In this document: positions 26,004 to 33,724 of the stretch, piece by piece
Numbering within the stretch: the first letter of the stretch is position 1
Layout of the letters: each line of letters opens with the position of its first letter
DNA from: an uncultured Kineothrix sp.
GTDB lineage: Bacteria > Bacillota > Clostridia > Lachnospirales > Lachnospiraceae
NCBI GenBank assembly: GCA_910588855.1
Contig: CAJUSR010000018.1
Coordinates: 1 to 64,000, forward strand
Direction of reading: 5' to 3'
DNA: 64,000 nt
Program-made: the position numbers and the translations under genes
Notes under the pieces: model-generated
Told to the model about the DNA's origin: nothing
Seen by the model: the letters and a program-made list of their open reading frames with translations, nothing else
Database searches by the model: none

Positions 26004-27398
26004 TTAGTTAAATGCTTCCACGCCCTGGTCTTTCATATATTGTTCAAAGTCTTTCTGGAACTTTTCCAATACTGCCGCCCCGTCCATATTCCCTTTGGCC
26101 GGCGCATCCACATAGTACACATACAAACTGCTTTCGCACAATGCGTTCAAATCCATCACATAATAGTTCCATTCCGGGATTACTTTTCCGGCTTTAATAA
26201 ACTTATCGTTAATATCGTTTAAGTAAGACGGGATTTCCCCTCCGTTTACATCCGCAAATGCGGGGAAGCCCGGACGGTCCGCAAAATAGAGATCCGCATA
26301 CTCCGGCGTAGACCAAAGGTCAAACACTTTCTTTACGGTATCCAGATTTGCAGAATCCTTATAAGCCACAAAGCCAGGGGAAGACATATTTTCCGTCGCC
26401 ACATCCACGCCATCCTTCATGGACATCGCAAACATCCCTACTTTTGCATCCGGGTTTGCTTCCAGGACGCTTGCCGCAAAGAAGTCCCCGTTAAAGTGCA
26501 TAGCTGCCGAACCGTCTGCAACTGCCGCAATGGCATCGTCATAAGTAGCGGATGCAAAGTTGTCGTTGATATATCCTTTTGCATACAAATCCAGATACTG
26601 GTCAATGACCTCTGCCAATTCCGGCATATCCGTCCATTTTGCTTCGTTGTTCATCAATTTGTCCGCAAATTCCTGGGCACCGTCCGCACCAAGGATTTTT
26701 GCAAAATTATCCGTCATAAGAATCTGTGGCACCCAACTGTCCTTCGGTACATAAATAGGGGTAATCCCTGCCGCTTTTAATGTCTCACAAGCCTCCAGCA
26801 GCTCCGCCCATGTGGTAGGAACAGCCGTTACACCTGCTTTTTCAAATGCTTCCATATTATAGATAAATCCATGAGTCCCGGGTACGCTCAGGAAAGGGAA
26901 GCCATAGATTTTCCCGTCCGCCTTGCAAGTTACGTTGTCCGGTATCTGCAGCCGCCCTACCCAAGCTTCGTTGCTCATATCGGCAAAGTTTTTCGCCGGG
27001 TCTACGATATCGTAAATAGCGGGGATATTATAATCGATAATATCAGGTGCTTCCCCGGAGTTCAGTTTCATTTTCAACATATTCAAAGATTCCGCATCCG
27101 GAACTACCTGTACGTCGATAATAATATTCTCTTCTTCCTTCAGCTTGTCTATCATCGCCTGTAAACCGTCATAATATCTAGACTGCTGTATCATTGCACT
27201 GATAGTTACCGCCTCGCCGGTATCCGCTGTCGCTTCCTGCCCGTCTTCTGCAACTTCTTCTGCAGCTTTTTCTTCCGTTTGCGCATTGGAAGCTGCCTGT
27301 TCTGCCGGAGCCACATTTTTTTCATTGCCATTTCCGCATCCTGCAAAAATGCCCAAACTCATAACGCCGATTAATGCCAACGCCACTAATTTTTTCAT
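26004..27398 (-). CDS. Sugar ABC transporter solute-binding lipoprotein
   Basis: A 464-residue binding protein of the CUT1 (cluster 1) type. The signal peptide ends in a lipobox (SLGIFAGC), so it is anchored to the outer face of the membrane. A low-complexity Ala/Glu linker follows, then the bilobal domain (e.g. GEAPDIIDYNIPAIYDI; FNGDFFAASVLEANPDAKVG). It delivers an oligosaccharide to the two permeases downstream and may inform the YesM kinase. The GH20 gene at the operon end points to a hexosamine-containing ligand; this is inference. The ATG follows GGAGGG. Confidence 0.93.
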   Translation of the reverse strand: MKKLVALALIGVMSLGIFAGCGNGNEKNVAPAEQAASNAQTEEKAAEEVAEDGQEATADTGEAVTISAMIQQSRYYDGLQAMIDKLKEEENIIIDVQVVPDAESLNMLKMKLNSGEAPDIIDYNIPAIYDIVDPAKNFADMSNEAWVGRLQIPDNVTCKADGKIYGFPFLSVPGTHGFIYNMEAFEKAGVTAVPTTWAELLEACETLKAAGITPIYVPKDSWVPQILMTDNFAKILGADGAQEFADKLMNNEAKWTDMPELAEVIDQYLDLYAKGYINDNFASATYDDAIAAVADGSAAMHFNGDFFAASVLEANPDAKVGMFAMSMKDGVDVATENMSSPGFVAYKDSANLDTVKKVFDLWSTPEYADLYFADRPGFPAFADVNGGEIPSYLNDINDKFIKAGKVIPEWNYYVMDLNALCESSLYVYYVDAPAKGNMDGAAVLEKFQKDFEQYMKDQGVEAFN

Positions 27399-27476
27399 CC
27401 CATTCCCTCCATTATCATTTTTGTACTGTGAAATTAATTAATTTTTCGCGAATAAAGAAATATTTCTTATGCACTT

Positions 27477-27505
27477 ATTATAGTTTGGACACATGGTCCC
27501 GTAAA
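27477..27505 (-). promoter_or_regulatory. Predicted promoter of the GH20/ABC operon
   Basis: TTTACG (27500-27505), a 17-base spacer and TATAAT (27477-27482) on the minus strand. The spacer contains GGACCATGTGTCC, a partial palindrome that could bind a regulator. Confidence 0.6.
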
Positions 27506-27565
27506 TGTACAAAAATAAAATGAAAGATGGAAAAAAGCAAAACGATTCGTGCAGGATATATGAAA

Positions 27566-29521
27566 TCACATCCGGTTTAGCTCCTCAAATTTATCTTTCA
27601 GTTCATCGGAAACCTCGCCAATCATCGTTGCCGATGCCGCAATCTCCTGTGTACTTGCCGCCAGATTGCTGATACGCTCGTTTACCTCGTCCACGATTTC
27701 CATCAGATGGTTGGATTCCTCCGCCAGCCTATCCATAGCGTCTACGATTTCCTTTTTATTTTTATTGCTGTCCAATGCCGTATCCTTGCTGGATTCGCTT
27801 AAGCTTTTTATCTCTTGTGCAACAACGGCAAACCCCTTCCCTGCTGCACCTGCCCTCGCCGCCTCAATGGACGCATTTAAAGAAAGCAAATTCGTCTGGC
27901 TTGCCACTTCCGTGATGCTGTTGTTGTTTTCTTCCAACTGCATCAGCAGCCCATTGATGATTTCAAAGGATTCCTTCATGCTGCCGCAAAAATCCACTAC
28001 CGTCACCATTGCTGCGCTGATATTGCTGCTTTCTTCCGCATTGGAATTGTTGCCGCTGACCATCTCCGTAATGGATGCATTCAATACCTCAAAACTTTCA
28101 TTTGCCTCCCTTACCATAGTACCGATGACTTCATTTTTATTCTGGATTTCAATATTCTTTTCTTCTATCTGTCTGGAAACTTCCTGTACTTCTTCCTTTT
28201 CCCTCTCCACTCTGCCTTTTATGTAATGGATACAGTTTTGCTTATTGTTGCAGCCATTATAAATGGCAGCCGCCATATCCTTGCATGTTTTGTATCCGCA
28301 TGCGCTGCAATCTATTTCCCTTTCCGCCTCCGAATTTTTATTCATGGTGGCAAATATTTCATTTAACCTGGCCTGATTCGGATATTCAATGCTGTTGCCC
28401 TTGGACTTATCCGTGTATTTCCGCATAAAATCATTGATATCCAACGAGCGGAACTGGCGGTTTAGGTTGATCAGGCGGCGCTTCGGGCTTAACTTCGCCC
28501 CCCATGCGCTCTTACCGCCCCGTTTCTTGCTCGCTTCTTTAATCCGCTGTATTTCGTAAAGGATATCTTCCGTCTTCCCTTTTTCTTCTTCAATCCCTGT
28601 ACCATAAATGCATCCCTTTGCACAGTTCAGGGCATCCACCATAAACGGCAGTTCTTTCTTTCCAAGCACCCGCTTTTTATAGTTTTCCAAAAACTCATAG
28701 GTATGCCTTTCCCCTTCGATTTGACGTACAAATACGTCTTCCCCGCAGAACCAATATACATTTTCCTTTAGCCCGCCCGGCATCGGATAAATCGAGCCAA
28801 GCCCATATTCAATCTCATCGCCTACCGGCTCCCCTTTTATATTGTTTTTCCGCACATAATCCATCAAATGGTCAAAGGTAATGTTATAGGACACATATCC
28901 TTTGTTGTTTTCATCCATAATCTCATCTTTTTTGGCAATGCAGGGACTGATAAATGCAAGCCTGTCAGTAATCTTCTCGTATTTTTTCGCATAAATCGCC
29001 GCACACATCAAGGGGCTTTGTACTGGTACAAGGCTAGGGATTAGTTCCGGAACATAATGCTCGATATAACTGACCACCGCCGGGCAAGGCTGGGAAATCC
29101 CTCCCGTAAAATGATGTTCGCTGATATATTTCACATATCCCCACGTGGTAATGTCCGCCCCGAAACTGACGCTGATAATACGGTTTACCCCCATTTTCTT
29201 TAAACCGCCCAAAATCCTTTTGTACTCCCCGGGATAATTCGCCGCAAATGCCGGAGCTAACAAAAGGGATATCTTCACCCCTTTTTTCAAATCCTCAAAA
29301 AAACTTTCCGTATCGTCCACAAACTCCCTTGCATCATGTTCGCAGGCATCAAAACAAGCGCCGCAGGCGATGCATCTTTCCCCATCCACCTGAATAATCT
29401 GTTTCCCGTCTTCTTCCATCGCTTTATTGGCCGTAATGACGGGGCAGACAGAAATGCACTTGTTGCACCCGATACATTTTTCATTGGTAAATACCAGTCC
29501 TCCCTGCTTTTCCATTCCCAT
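27566..29521 (-). CDS. [FeFe]-hydrogenase-like sensor fused to a methyl-accepting signalling domain
   Basis: A 651-residue fusion. Two [4Fe-4S] ferredoxin motifs (CIGCNKCISVCP and CIACGACFDAC) are followed by an [FeFe]-hydrogenase domain whose three H-cluster motifs are degenerate: SQPCP in place of TSCCP, SPCIAKKDE in place of MPCxxKxxE, and NCAKGCIYGTG in place of MACxxGCxxGGG. A further Cys-rich cluster (CSACGYKTCKDMA with C and C downstream) comes next, then coiled coil and a chemoreceptor signalling tip (LLSLNASIEAARAGAAGKGFAVVAQEI). There is no membrane segment. The loss of the proton-relay cysteine argues for a redox, H2 or CO sensor rather than a working hydrogenase. The ATG at 29521 after GGAGGG is preferred to an upstream GTG. 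It is monocistronic. Confidence 0.88.
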   Translation of the reverse strand: MGMEKQGGLVFTNEKCIGCNKCISVCPVITANKAMEEDGKQIIQVDGERCIACGACFDACEHDAREFVDDTESFFEDLKKGVKISLLLAPAFAANYPGEYKRILGGLKKMGVNRIISVSFGADITTWGYVKYISEHHFTGGISQPCPAVVSYIEHYVPELIPSLVPVQSPLMCAAIYAKKYEKITDRLAFISPCIAKKDEIMDENNKGYVSYNITFDHLMDYVRKNNIKGEPVGDEIEYGLGSIYPMPGGLKENVYWFCGEDVFVRQIEGERHTYEFLENYKKRVLGKKELPFMVDALNCAKGCIYGTGIEEEKGKTEDILYEIQRIKEASKKRGGKSAWGAKLSPKRRLINLNRQFRSLDINDFMRKYTDKSKGNSIEYPNQARLNEIFATMNKNSEAEREIDCSACGYKTCKDMAAAIYNGCNNKQNCIHYIKGRVEREKEEVQEVSRQIEEKNIEIQNKNEVIGTMVREANESFEVLNASITEMVSGNNSNAEESSNISAAMVTVVDFCGSMKESFEIINGLLMQLEENNNSITEVASQTNLLSLNASIEAARAGAAGKGFAVVAQEIKSLSESSKDTALDSNKNKKEIVDAMDRLAEESNHLMEIVDEVNERISNLAASTQEIAASATMIGEVSDELKDKFEELNRM

Positions 29522-29554
29522 AATTTCACCCTCCACTATTTTCCTGAACAGCGA

Positions 29555-29683
29555 TTTATTCCCGCGAGCAACGAGCCAAGTGGCTGCTTACAGACATTTG
29601 GCGACTGCCGCGAGGGTCAAATACCCCGCTGCTTGGCAGCGCTGCAAGTTTGATACCCCATTGCTTGCAGCGGGGTCTTTGAT
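29555..29683 (-). repeat. Element B, copy 3 (long form) in the sensor gene leader
   Basis: Read on the minus strand it starts AAAGACCCCGCTGCAAGCAA and ends TTGCTCGCGGGAATAAA, as in the other copies. It carries about 31 extra bases (including CAGCCACTTGGCTCG) before the end. It lies between the promoter at 29.7 kb and the sensor start codon. Confidence 0.88.
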
Positions 29684-29704
29684 TTTTATCTCAAGCGTGC
29701 TATT

Positions 29705-29734
29705 ATTATAGCAATTTTTCATATCATTTGTCAC
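29705..29734 (-). promoter_or_regulatory. Predicted promoter of the hydrogenase-like sensor gene
   Basis: GTGACA (29729-29734), an 18-base spacer and TATAAT (29705-29710) on the minus strand. Confidence 0.6.
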
Positions 29735-29810
29735 CATTTTCCGCAAAAAAACATCGGTTCTATATGGATTTTTATAGTTTATGGGATTGCCGGCCCCTGC
29801 TGCTGATTTT

Positions 29811-30065
29811 CCTATAAAAATCCGGATGTCAAAAGGCCTGCCCGGCAGAGCCGCTTGGCATATGGCACAAAAGAATATTGTGCAAGTGATTTTTGTACGA
29901 TGGAGAGGAGACTCAAAAATCGTGGAAGCCAATGCTGAACATGATTTTCGTCTTAAGAGGCTCATCGGAATGCTTCGTACAACAAAACGCGCACAATATT
30001 CTTTTGTGCCATATGCCAAGCGGCTCTGCCGGACAGACCTTTTGACACCCGAAACCTATTAAAAT
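29811..30065. mobile_element. MITE-like palindromic element with 11-bp flanking direct repeats
   Basis: The element (29822-30054, 233 bp) has inverted arms that are perfect over 42 bp (29842-29883 against 29991-30032) and continue imperfectly outward to GTCAAAAGG/CCTTTTGACA ends. It is flanked by CCTATAAAAAT (29811-29821) and CCTATTAAAAT (30055-30065), 10 of 11 identical, consistent with a target-site duplication. There is no transposase; the 107-bp interior contains TTGTACGA/TCGTACAA and GAGAGGAGACTCAA. It would need a transposase supplied in trans. Partial relatives lie at 163-259, 17664-17732, 18674-18709 and 48115-48152. Confidence 0.75.
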
Positions 30066-30093
30066 CGAGTAGGGAAGCCCTTCTGGCAAAGGA

Positions 30094-30152
30094 TTCTCCG
30101 TCTGCGGCGGGTCGCGGTAACGATATGTTTCCTTTCTGCCGCAGAGAATATA
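30094..30152 (-). terminator. Imperfect hairpin after the CPBP gene
   Basis: TCTGCGGC and GCCGCAGA, with outer ATTCTC/GAGAAT pairing, form a large imperfect hairpin 20 bases past the CPBP stop. There is no clear T tract, so it may be a terminator or a small repeat. Confidence 0.35.
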
Positions 30153-30170
30153 TTTTAAGAAACCAAAAAA

Positions 30171-31022
30171 TTACTTTTTACTCCCCGCTTTCCATAATGC
30201 CAGCAGGCAAAAAACTGAAACCGCCATGAAAATACCGCAGTTTAGCGGTGTGACGATGTTCCCTTTCACAACTTTGTCATAACCGGCAATAAATACTGCG
30301 GTATTGGCACAGGCATGGAACCATACAGGTGCAAAAAAACTGCCAAACCATTCATAAGAATAAGTAATTGCAATGCCAAGGACAGCCCCGTATATACCTT
30401 GTACAAGATTTCCATGATAAATGCCAAACATTACACCGCAGACGATAACGGACAATGCTTTCCCGAAATATCTCCGCATCCGGTTGTAAATAAGCCCCCG
30501 GAACACAACTTCTTCCGCCAGCGGGGAAACCAGCCCATAAATCAGGATTCCTATGCCCAATGCCACCCCATACTGCCTGTCTGCCACTTCCTGGTATCTC
30601 TCTGAAATCCGGGTGAGCCCGGCAAGCGCCATCAACAGGTTAACGCCAAGGGCAAAAGAAACGGCAAAAATGCTTAAAAGTACATATTTTAACGTTTTCA
30701 GGGCAGTTTCCTCCCCGGTTTCCGTCTCTGTTCCTCCCAAAACCTTAGCCCATTTCAATTCCATCCGCGCCATAGGCCATACCGCCGCCATACCTATGGC
30801 CAGCGACAATGCATTCAGCAGCCCGCTCACCGTGGATGCATTCTTTGTCATAAATTCCCCATAACCGTTTCCGAATGCCCCCATACTGAAATTAACCAAA
30901 AATGCCAATAAGATTTGCGCCAGGTCATGGACGACAAAGTAAATCAGAAAAGGCAGCAGAATATTCACCGTCTTGCGGAAAGAACTCTCTTGTGTTGTTT
31001 TTATTCTTCCATTGTCTTTCAT
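30171..31022 (-). CDS. CPBP family intramembrane metalloprotease
   Basis: A 283-residue membrane protein with about eight hydrophobic segments and the CPBP (Abi, Rce1-like) motifs: EEVVFRG near residue 174, GIYHGN near 204 and a later HACAN. These supply the glutamates, histidines and asparagine of the active site. Members cleave prenylated or membrane peptides, or protect against self-made bacteriocins; no bacteriocin gene is seen nearby. Its ATG overlaps the stop of the HAD gene upstream by 4 bases (ATGA), so the two are translationally coupled. Confidence 0.88.
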   Translation of the reverse strand: MKDNGRIKTTQESSFRKTVNILLPFLIYFVVHDLAQILLAFLVNFSMGAFGNGYGEFMTKNASTVSGLLNALSLAIGMAAVWPMARMELKWAKVLGGTETETGEETALKTLKYVLLSIFAVSFALGVNLLMALAGLTRISERYQEVADRQYGVALGIGILIYGLVSPLAEEVVFRGLIYNRMRRYFGKALSVIVCGVMFGIYHGNLVQGIYGAVLGIAITYSYEWFGSFFAPVWFHACANTAVFIAGYDKVVKGNIVTPLNCGIFMAVSVFCLLALWKAGSKK

Positions 31023-31714
31023 CGCATCAAAAGCCTCCCCAATTCCTCTACCGTCTGTACCACATAATCCGCACCGGCAGCTTCCAGTTCCCCCTCTTCC
31101 GCATAGCCGAAAGCCACCCCTACCGTCACCAGCCCATGCGCCTTTCCTCCCGCAATGTCGAACTTCCTATCGCCAATCATCACCGCTGCCAAGTTGCCGC
31201 TCCCTAATCCATGCTCCTCTTCTGTGCCTTCCCCCTTCACGGCTTCCACCCCAAGCTGCCGCAAAGCTTCCTCCACCACTTCTTCTTTCTTATCCCTTCT
31301 GCCGTCCAGCTCACTTCCTACAATCACCGTAAAATAATCATAAATCCCGAAATGGCGCAATACCTGTTCCACGAATATCTGCGGCTTGCTGGAAGCCACT
31401 GCCAAAACCTTCCCGCCCGCTTTTAGCCTTGACAGCACTTCCTCAATCCCCGGATAAATGGCATTTTGGTAAATGCCTTTCGGCCTGAACCATTCCCGGT
31501 ATTTCTCCACTGCCCTTTTTGCCTTTTCTTCGTCAAACCCGTAAAAATCCATAAAGCTGCTTTGCAGCGGCGGCCCGATAAAAGGTTTCAGCTTCTCCAA
31601 ATCCGGCTCTTCAATCCCAAACGCCCGCAGGGCATACTGCACCGACGTCGTAATCCCTTCTTTCGGGTCTGTCAAAGTACCGTCCAAATCAAACAATAAA
31701 TATTTATATTCCAT
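31019..31714 (-). CDS. HAD family hydrolase, phosphoglycolate-phosphatase-like
   Basis: A 231-residue Rossmann-fold phosphatase. Motif I is FDLDGTLTDP with nucleophile and acid aspartates, motif II AVASSKP, motif III the lysine near RRDKKEEV, and motif IV MIGDRKFDI. The ATG at 31714 is chosen because it starts MEYKYLLFDLDG behind GGAGAA; the open frame to 31810 adds an unlikely leader. An insertion (about 20 residues rich in E and G) separates motifs III and IV. The substrate is not predictable. It overlaps the CPBP gene and is probably co-transcribed with the RmlD-like gene 97 bases upstream. Confidence 0.88.
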   Translation of the reverse strand: MEYKYLLFDLDGTLTDPKEGITTSVQYALRAFGIEEPDLEKLKPFIGPPLQSSFMDFYGFDEEKAKRAVEKYREWFRPKGIYQNAIYPGIEEVLSRLKAGGKVLAVASSKPQIFVEQVLRHFGIYDYFTVIVGSELDGRRDKKEEVVEEALRQLGVEAVKGEGTEEEHGLGSGNLAAVMIGDRKFDIAGGKAHGLVTVGVAFGYAEEGELEAAGADYVVQTVEELGRLLMR

Positions 31715-31811
31715 ACACGTTCTCCGTAAACTCGCCTTTTTACAACCTGGCTGCGCATTATCCTTTCTGCCGCCCCCTGTTTTGATATTAATAAAAGCGT
31801 TCCTTACCACA

Positions 31812-32654
31812 TTATGGCATAGTATCCGGTTTTACGAAAACGGATGCAAGCCGCGTTAAAGTATCCGGAAATTCTATGCCTTGCGCCTTCAGTTTCCCCA
31901 TATCCATTCTGATATTCCTGGGGGAATCCGCAAAAGCTTCCATATTTTTCTCTAACCGTTCCACAGGGAGCCCTACATTCCCCAGCAGCCGGTATACCGT
32001 TTCATAAGTATTGTAACTGTTTTCGGAACCGTAATTATAAATCCCGGAAGGAAGCCCAAATACTTTTTCCATATTTTCAACGGCCAGACGGACATCCGTA
32101 ATCCCGCGGTAATCATAGACGGGGTATGCCATTTCCCTTCCGCTGGCTACCGTTTCCATCAAAGTAAGCATAAAATTCCCATGCTCCTTTTCCTGCTGCT
32201 TTTCCATATCATACATCCAACTTAGCCGCAGGGCAACACTATCTTCACAGTACGCGAAGCAACGCTTTTCCGCTTCCAGCTTTTGTCTGCCATATTCATT
32301 GGCAGGAACCAGCTTTTCGCTTTCTTTATGGGCATTTTTTTCGCTGCTCCCAAAGTATACCTGGTCGGAACTGCAATAAATAAGCCTGGCTCCCCATTTC
32401 CCGCATACCCTTGCAATATTTTCCGTTCCTTCCACATTTATCTGCCAGGACTTTTCCGGATTCTGCCCGCACCAGCCCACATCCGAAACCGCCGCACAGT
32501 GGACAACCATTTCCGGTTTTATCCTCTCAAATGCCATCTCTATAGATTTCCGGTCAAGGATATCCATTTCGCCATGCCCCGGGCATATGCCCTGATAAGC
32601 CTTCCCTATCCGGCTTCCGAAGAAACCGCTCCCTCCGGTCACTAAAAGTTTCAT
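31812..32654 (-). CDS. RmlD-like NAD(P)-dependent sugar-nucleotide reductase
   Basis: A 280-residue extended short-chain dehydrogenase. It has the Rossmann glycine motif (TGGSGFFGS) at the N-terminus, HCAAVSDV after strand 4, SSDQVYFG and the catalytic YGRQK. The RmlD subfamily reduces dTDP-4-dehydrorhamnose; no other rhamnose genes are nearby, so the substrate may differ. GGGAGG precedes the ATG. It follows the thiamine transporter gene by 24 bases and may share its riboswitch-controlled transcript. Confidence 0.8.
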   Translation of the reverse strand: MKLLVTGGSGFFGSRIGKAYQGICPGHGEMDILDRKSIEMAFERIKPEMVVHCAAVSDVGWCGQNPEKSWQINVEGTENIARVCGKWGARLIYCSSDQVYFGSSEKNAHKESEKLVPANEYGRQKLEAEKRCFAYCEDSVALRLSWMYDMEKQQEKEHGNFMLTLMETVASGREMAYPVYDYRGITDVRLAVENMEKVFGLPSGIYNYGSENSYNTYETVYRLLGNVGLPVERLEKNMEAFADSPRNIRMDMGKLKAQGIEFPDTLTRLASVFVKPDTMP

Positions 32655-32678
32655 TCCAGCCTCCCAACCTTTCTTTCC

Positions 32679-33359
32679 CTATTCCCCTATCGCCATTCCT
32701 TTTACCCTCTCCAGCCCTTTTTTTACCGGGGGAAGAGAAACTATCATTAGCGTCAGCAACGCTTCCAGCCCGATATATGACCCGTTGTATATCAAAGAAT
32801 ATACAGGCGCCGACATATGATAGCCGGAAGCATAACTTCCGAAAAAAATCATACCCGATAAAAAGGTAAAGAAATACCTCCCCAGTATACCAGCTATATA
32901 GCCTTTTATCAAACCATACTTTTTTTTGGAAAAAATCCCGGAAAACCCAAGGGCGCCAAACCCAAAAATATAATCCGTAAATATCTGGGGGATACTGATA
33001 ATATAAGGGTCTACCACTAGCTGCAAAATACCGTAGGCAATTGCCGCCATCATCCCGCCTTTCAAACCGTACCAATAGCCGATAAGGCAGATGAAAAGCA
33101 TACTGAACAACGTAGCGCTTCCGCCCATAGGCAGGTCAACGATTTTTATCATAGATGTCACCATCGCCAAAGCCATCGCCATAGAAGAAAATATAAGCTG
33201 CCTTACACCGGATTTTTCCTCTTCCTTCCGTCCTGACACAAAACATGCCGCCAGCAAAATGCCAATCATAATGGCAACCAGCGCGCCATACCCCATTCCT
33301 GTCAGTTCAAAATAGTTTCCGCTTTCTTCATTCAAAACTTCTTTTACAAAAAATGACAT
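32679..33359 (-). CDS. thiT: Energy-coupling-factor thiamine transporter S component (ThiT-like)
   Basis: A 226-residue membrane protein with about six hydrophobic segments. The C-terminal two thirds resembles ThiT/YuaJ (LPMGGSATLFSMLFICLIGY; QLVVDPYIISIPQIFTDYIFGFGALG). It should bind thiamine and pass it to the shared ECF energising module. The N-terminal segment before the first helix pair is longer than in typical ThiT. The ATG at 33359 directly follows AAGGAGGTTTTTTT; the frame upstream of it belongs to the leader. The TPP riboswitch in the leader confirms a thiamine role. Confidence 0.88.
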   Translation of the reverse strand: MSFFVKEVLNEESGNYFELTGMGYGALVAIMIGILLAACFVSGRKEEEKSGVRQLIFSSMAMALAMVTSMIKIVDLPMGGSATLFSMLFICLIGYWYGLKGGMMAAIAYGILQLVVDPYIISIPQIFTDYIFGFGALGFSGIFSKKKYGLIKGYIAGILGRYFFTFLSGMIFFGSYASGYHMSAPVYSLIYNGSYIGLEALLTLMIVSLPPVKKGLERVKGMAIGE

Positions 33360-33574
33360 AAAAAAACCTCCTTCGTAATTGCAAATCACTTGGAGGGGTT
33401 CCATTTCAGGATTTTATGTTCCACTCAACAGGCAGCAGGGCAAATCCCGGCTTCGGCATTCTCCGCCAACGCAGAACCGATGGAGTCACTTACCATATCC
33501 CCATCCTTTGCCTGCCGTTCCGGTTTAAAACGGCTTTACCTATTCCCCGCAAAATCAAATGTTCCATAAAATCC

Positions 33575-33657
33575 CGCTTCCCTTCGCCAGTATTATCTGG
33601 ATCAGGTTATGAGGGTTAGAATCTTTGTCAGACTCAATCTCAGCAAATGCTCCCCTA
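33575..33657 (-). promoter_or_regulatory. TPP (THI element) riboswitch
   Basis: The minus strand carries the conserved THI blocks in order: GGGGAGC, GCTGAGATTGAG, AACCCT, CCTGATCCAGATAATACTGGCGAAGGGA (33581-33608). It lies 21 bases after the predicted transcription start and about 220 bases before thiT. The expression platform is not clear; CCCCTCC at 33391-33397 can pair with the GGAGG ribosome binding site, and a T run follows. Confidence 0.95.
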
Positions 33658-33684
33658 GCGATTTATGTTATTTTATCCGTGTTT

Positions 33685-33713
33685 ACTATACCTTTTCCTA
33701 AAAGGTTTGTCAA
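33685..33713 (-). promoter_or_regulatory. Predicted promoter of the riboswitch-thiT transcript
   Basis: A perfect TTGACA (33708-33713), a 17-base spacer and TATAGT (33685-33690) on the minus strand. Confidence 0.8.
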
Positions 33714-33724
33714 GGATTGAGGGC

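Noticed and set aside
27566..29521. Catalytic [FeFe] hydrogenase annotation
   Set aside because: The H-cluster motifs deviate from the catalytic consensus and the proton-relay cysteine is missing; a sensor role fits the fused signalling domain better.
29588..30062. Open frames of 93 and 143 codons around the 29.8-kb element
   Set aside because: They are composed of repeat arms and element B and lack ribosome binding sites.
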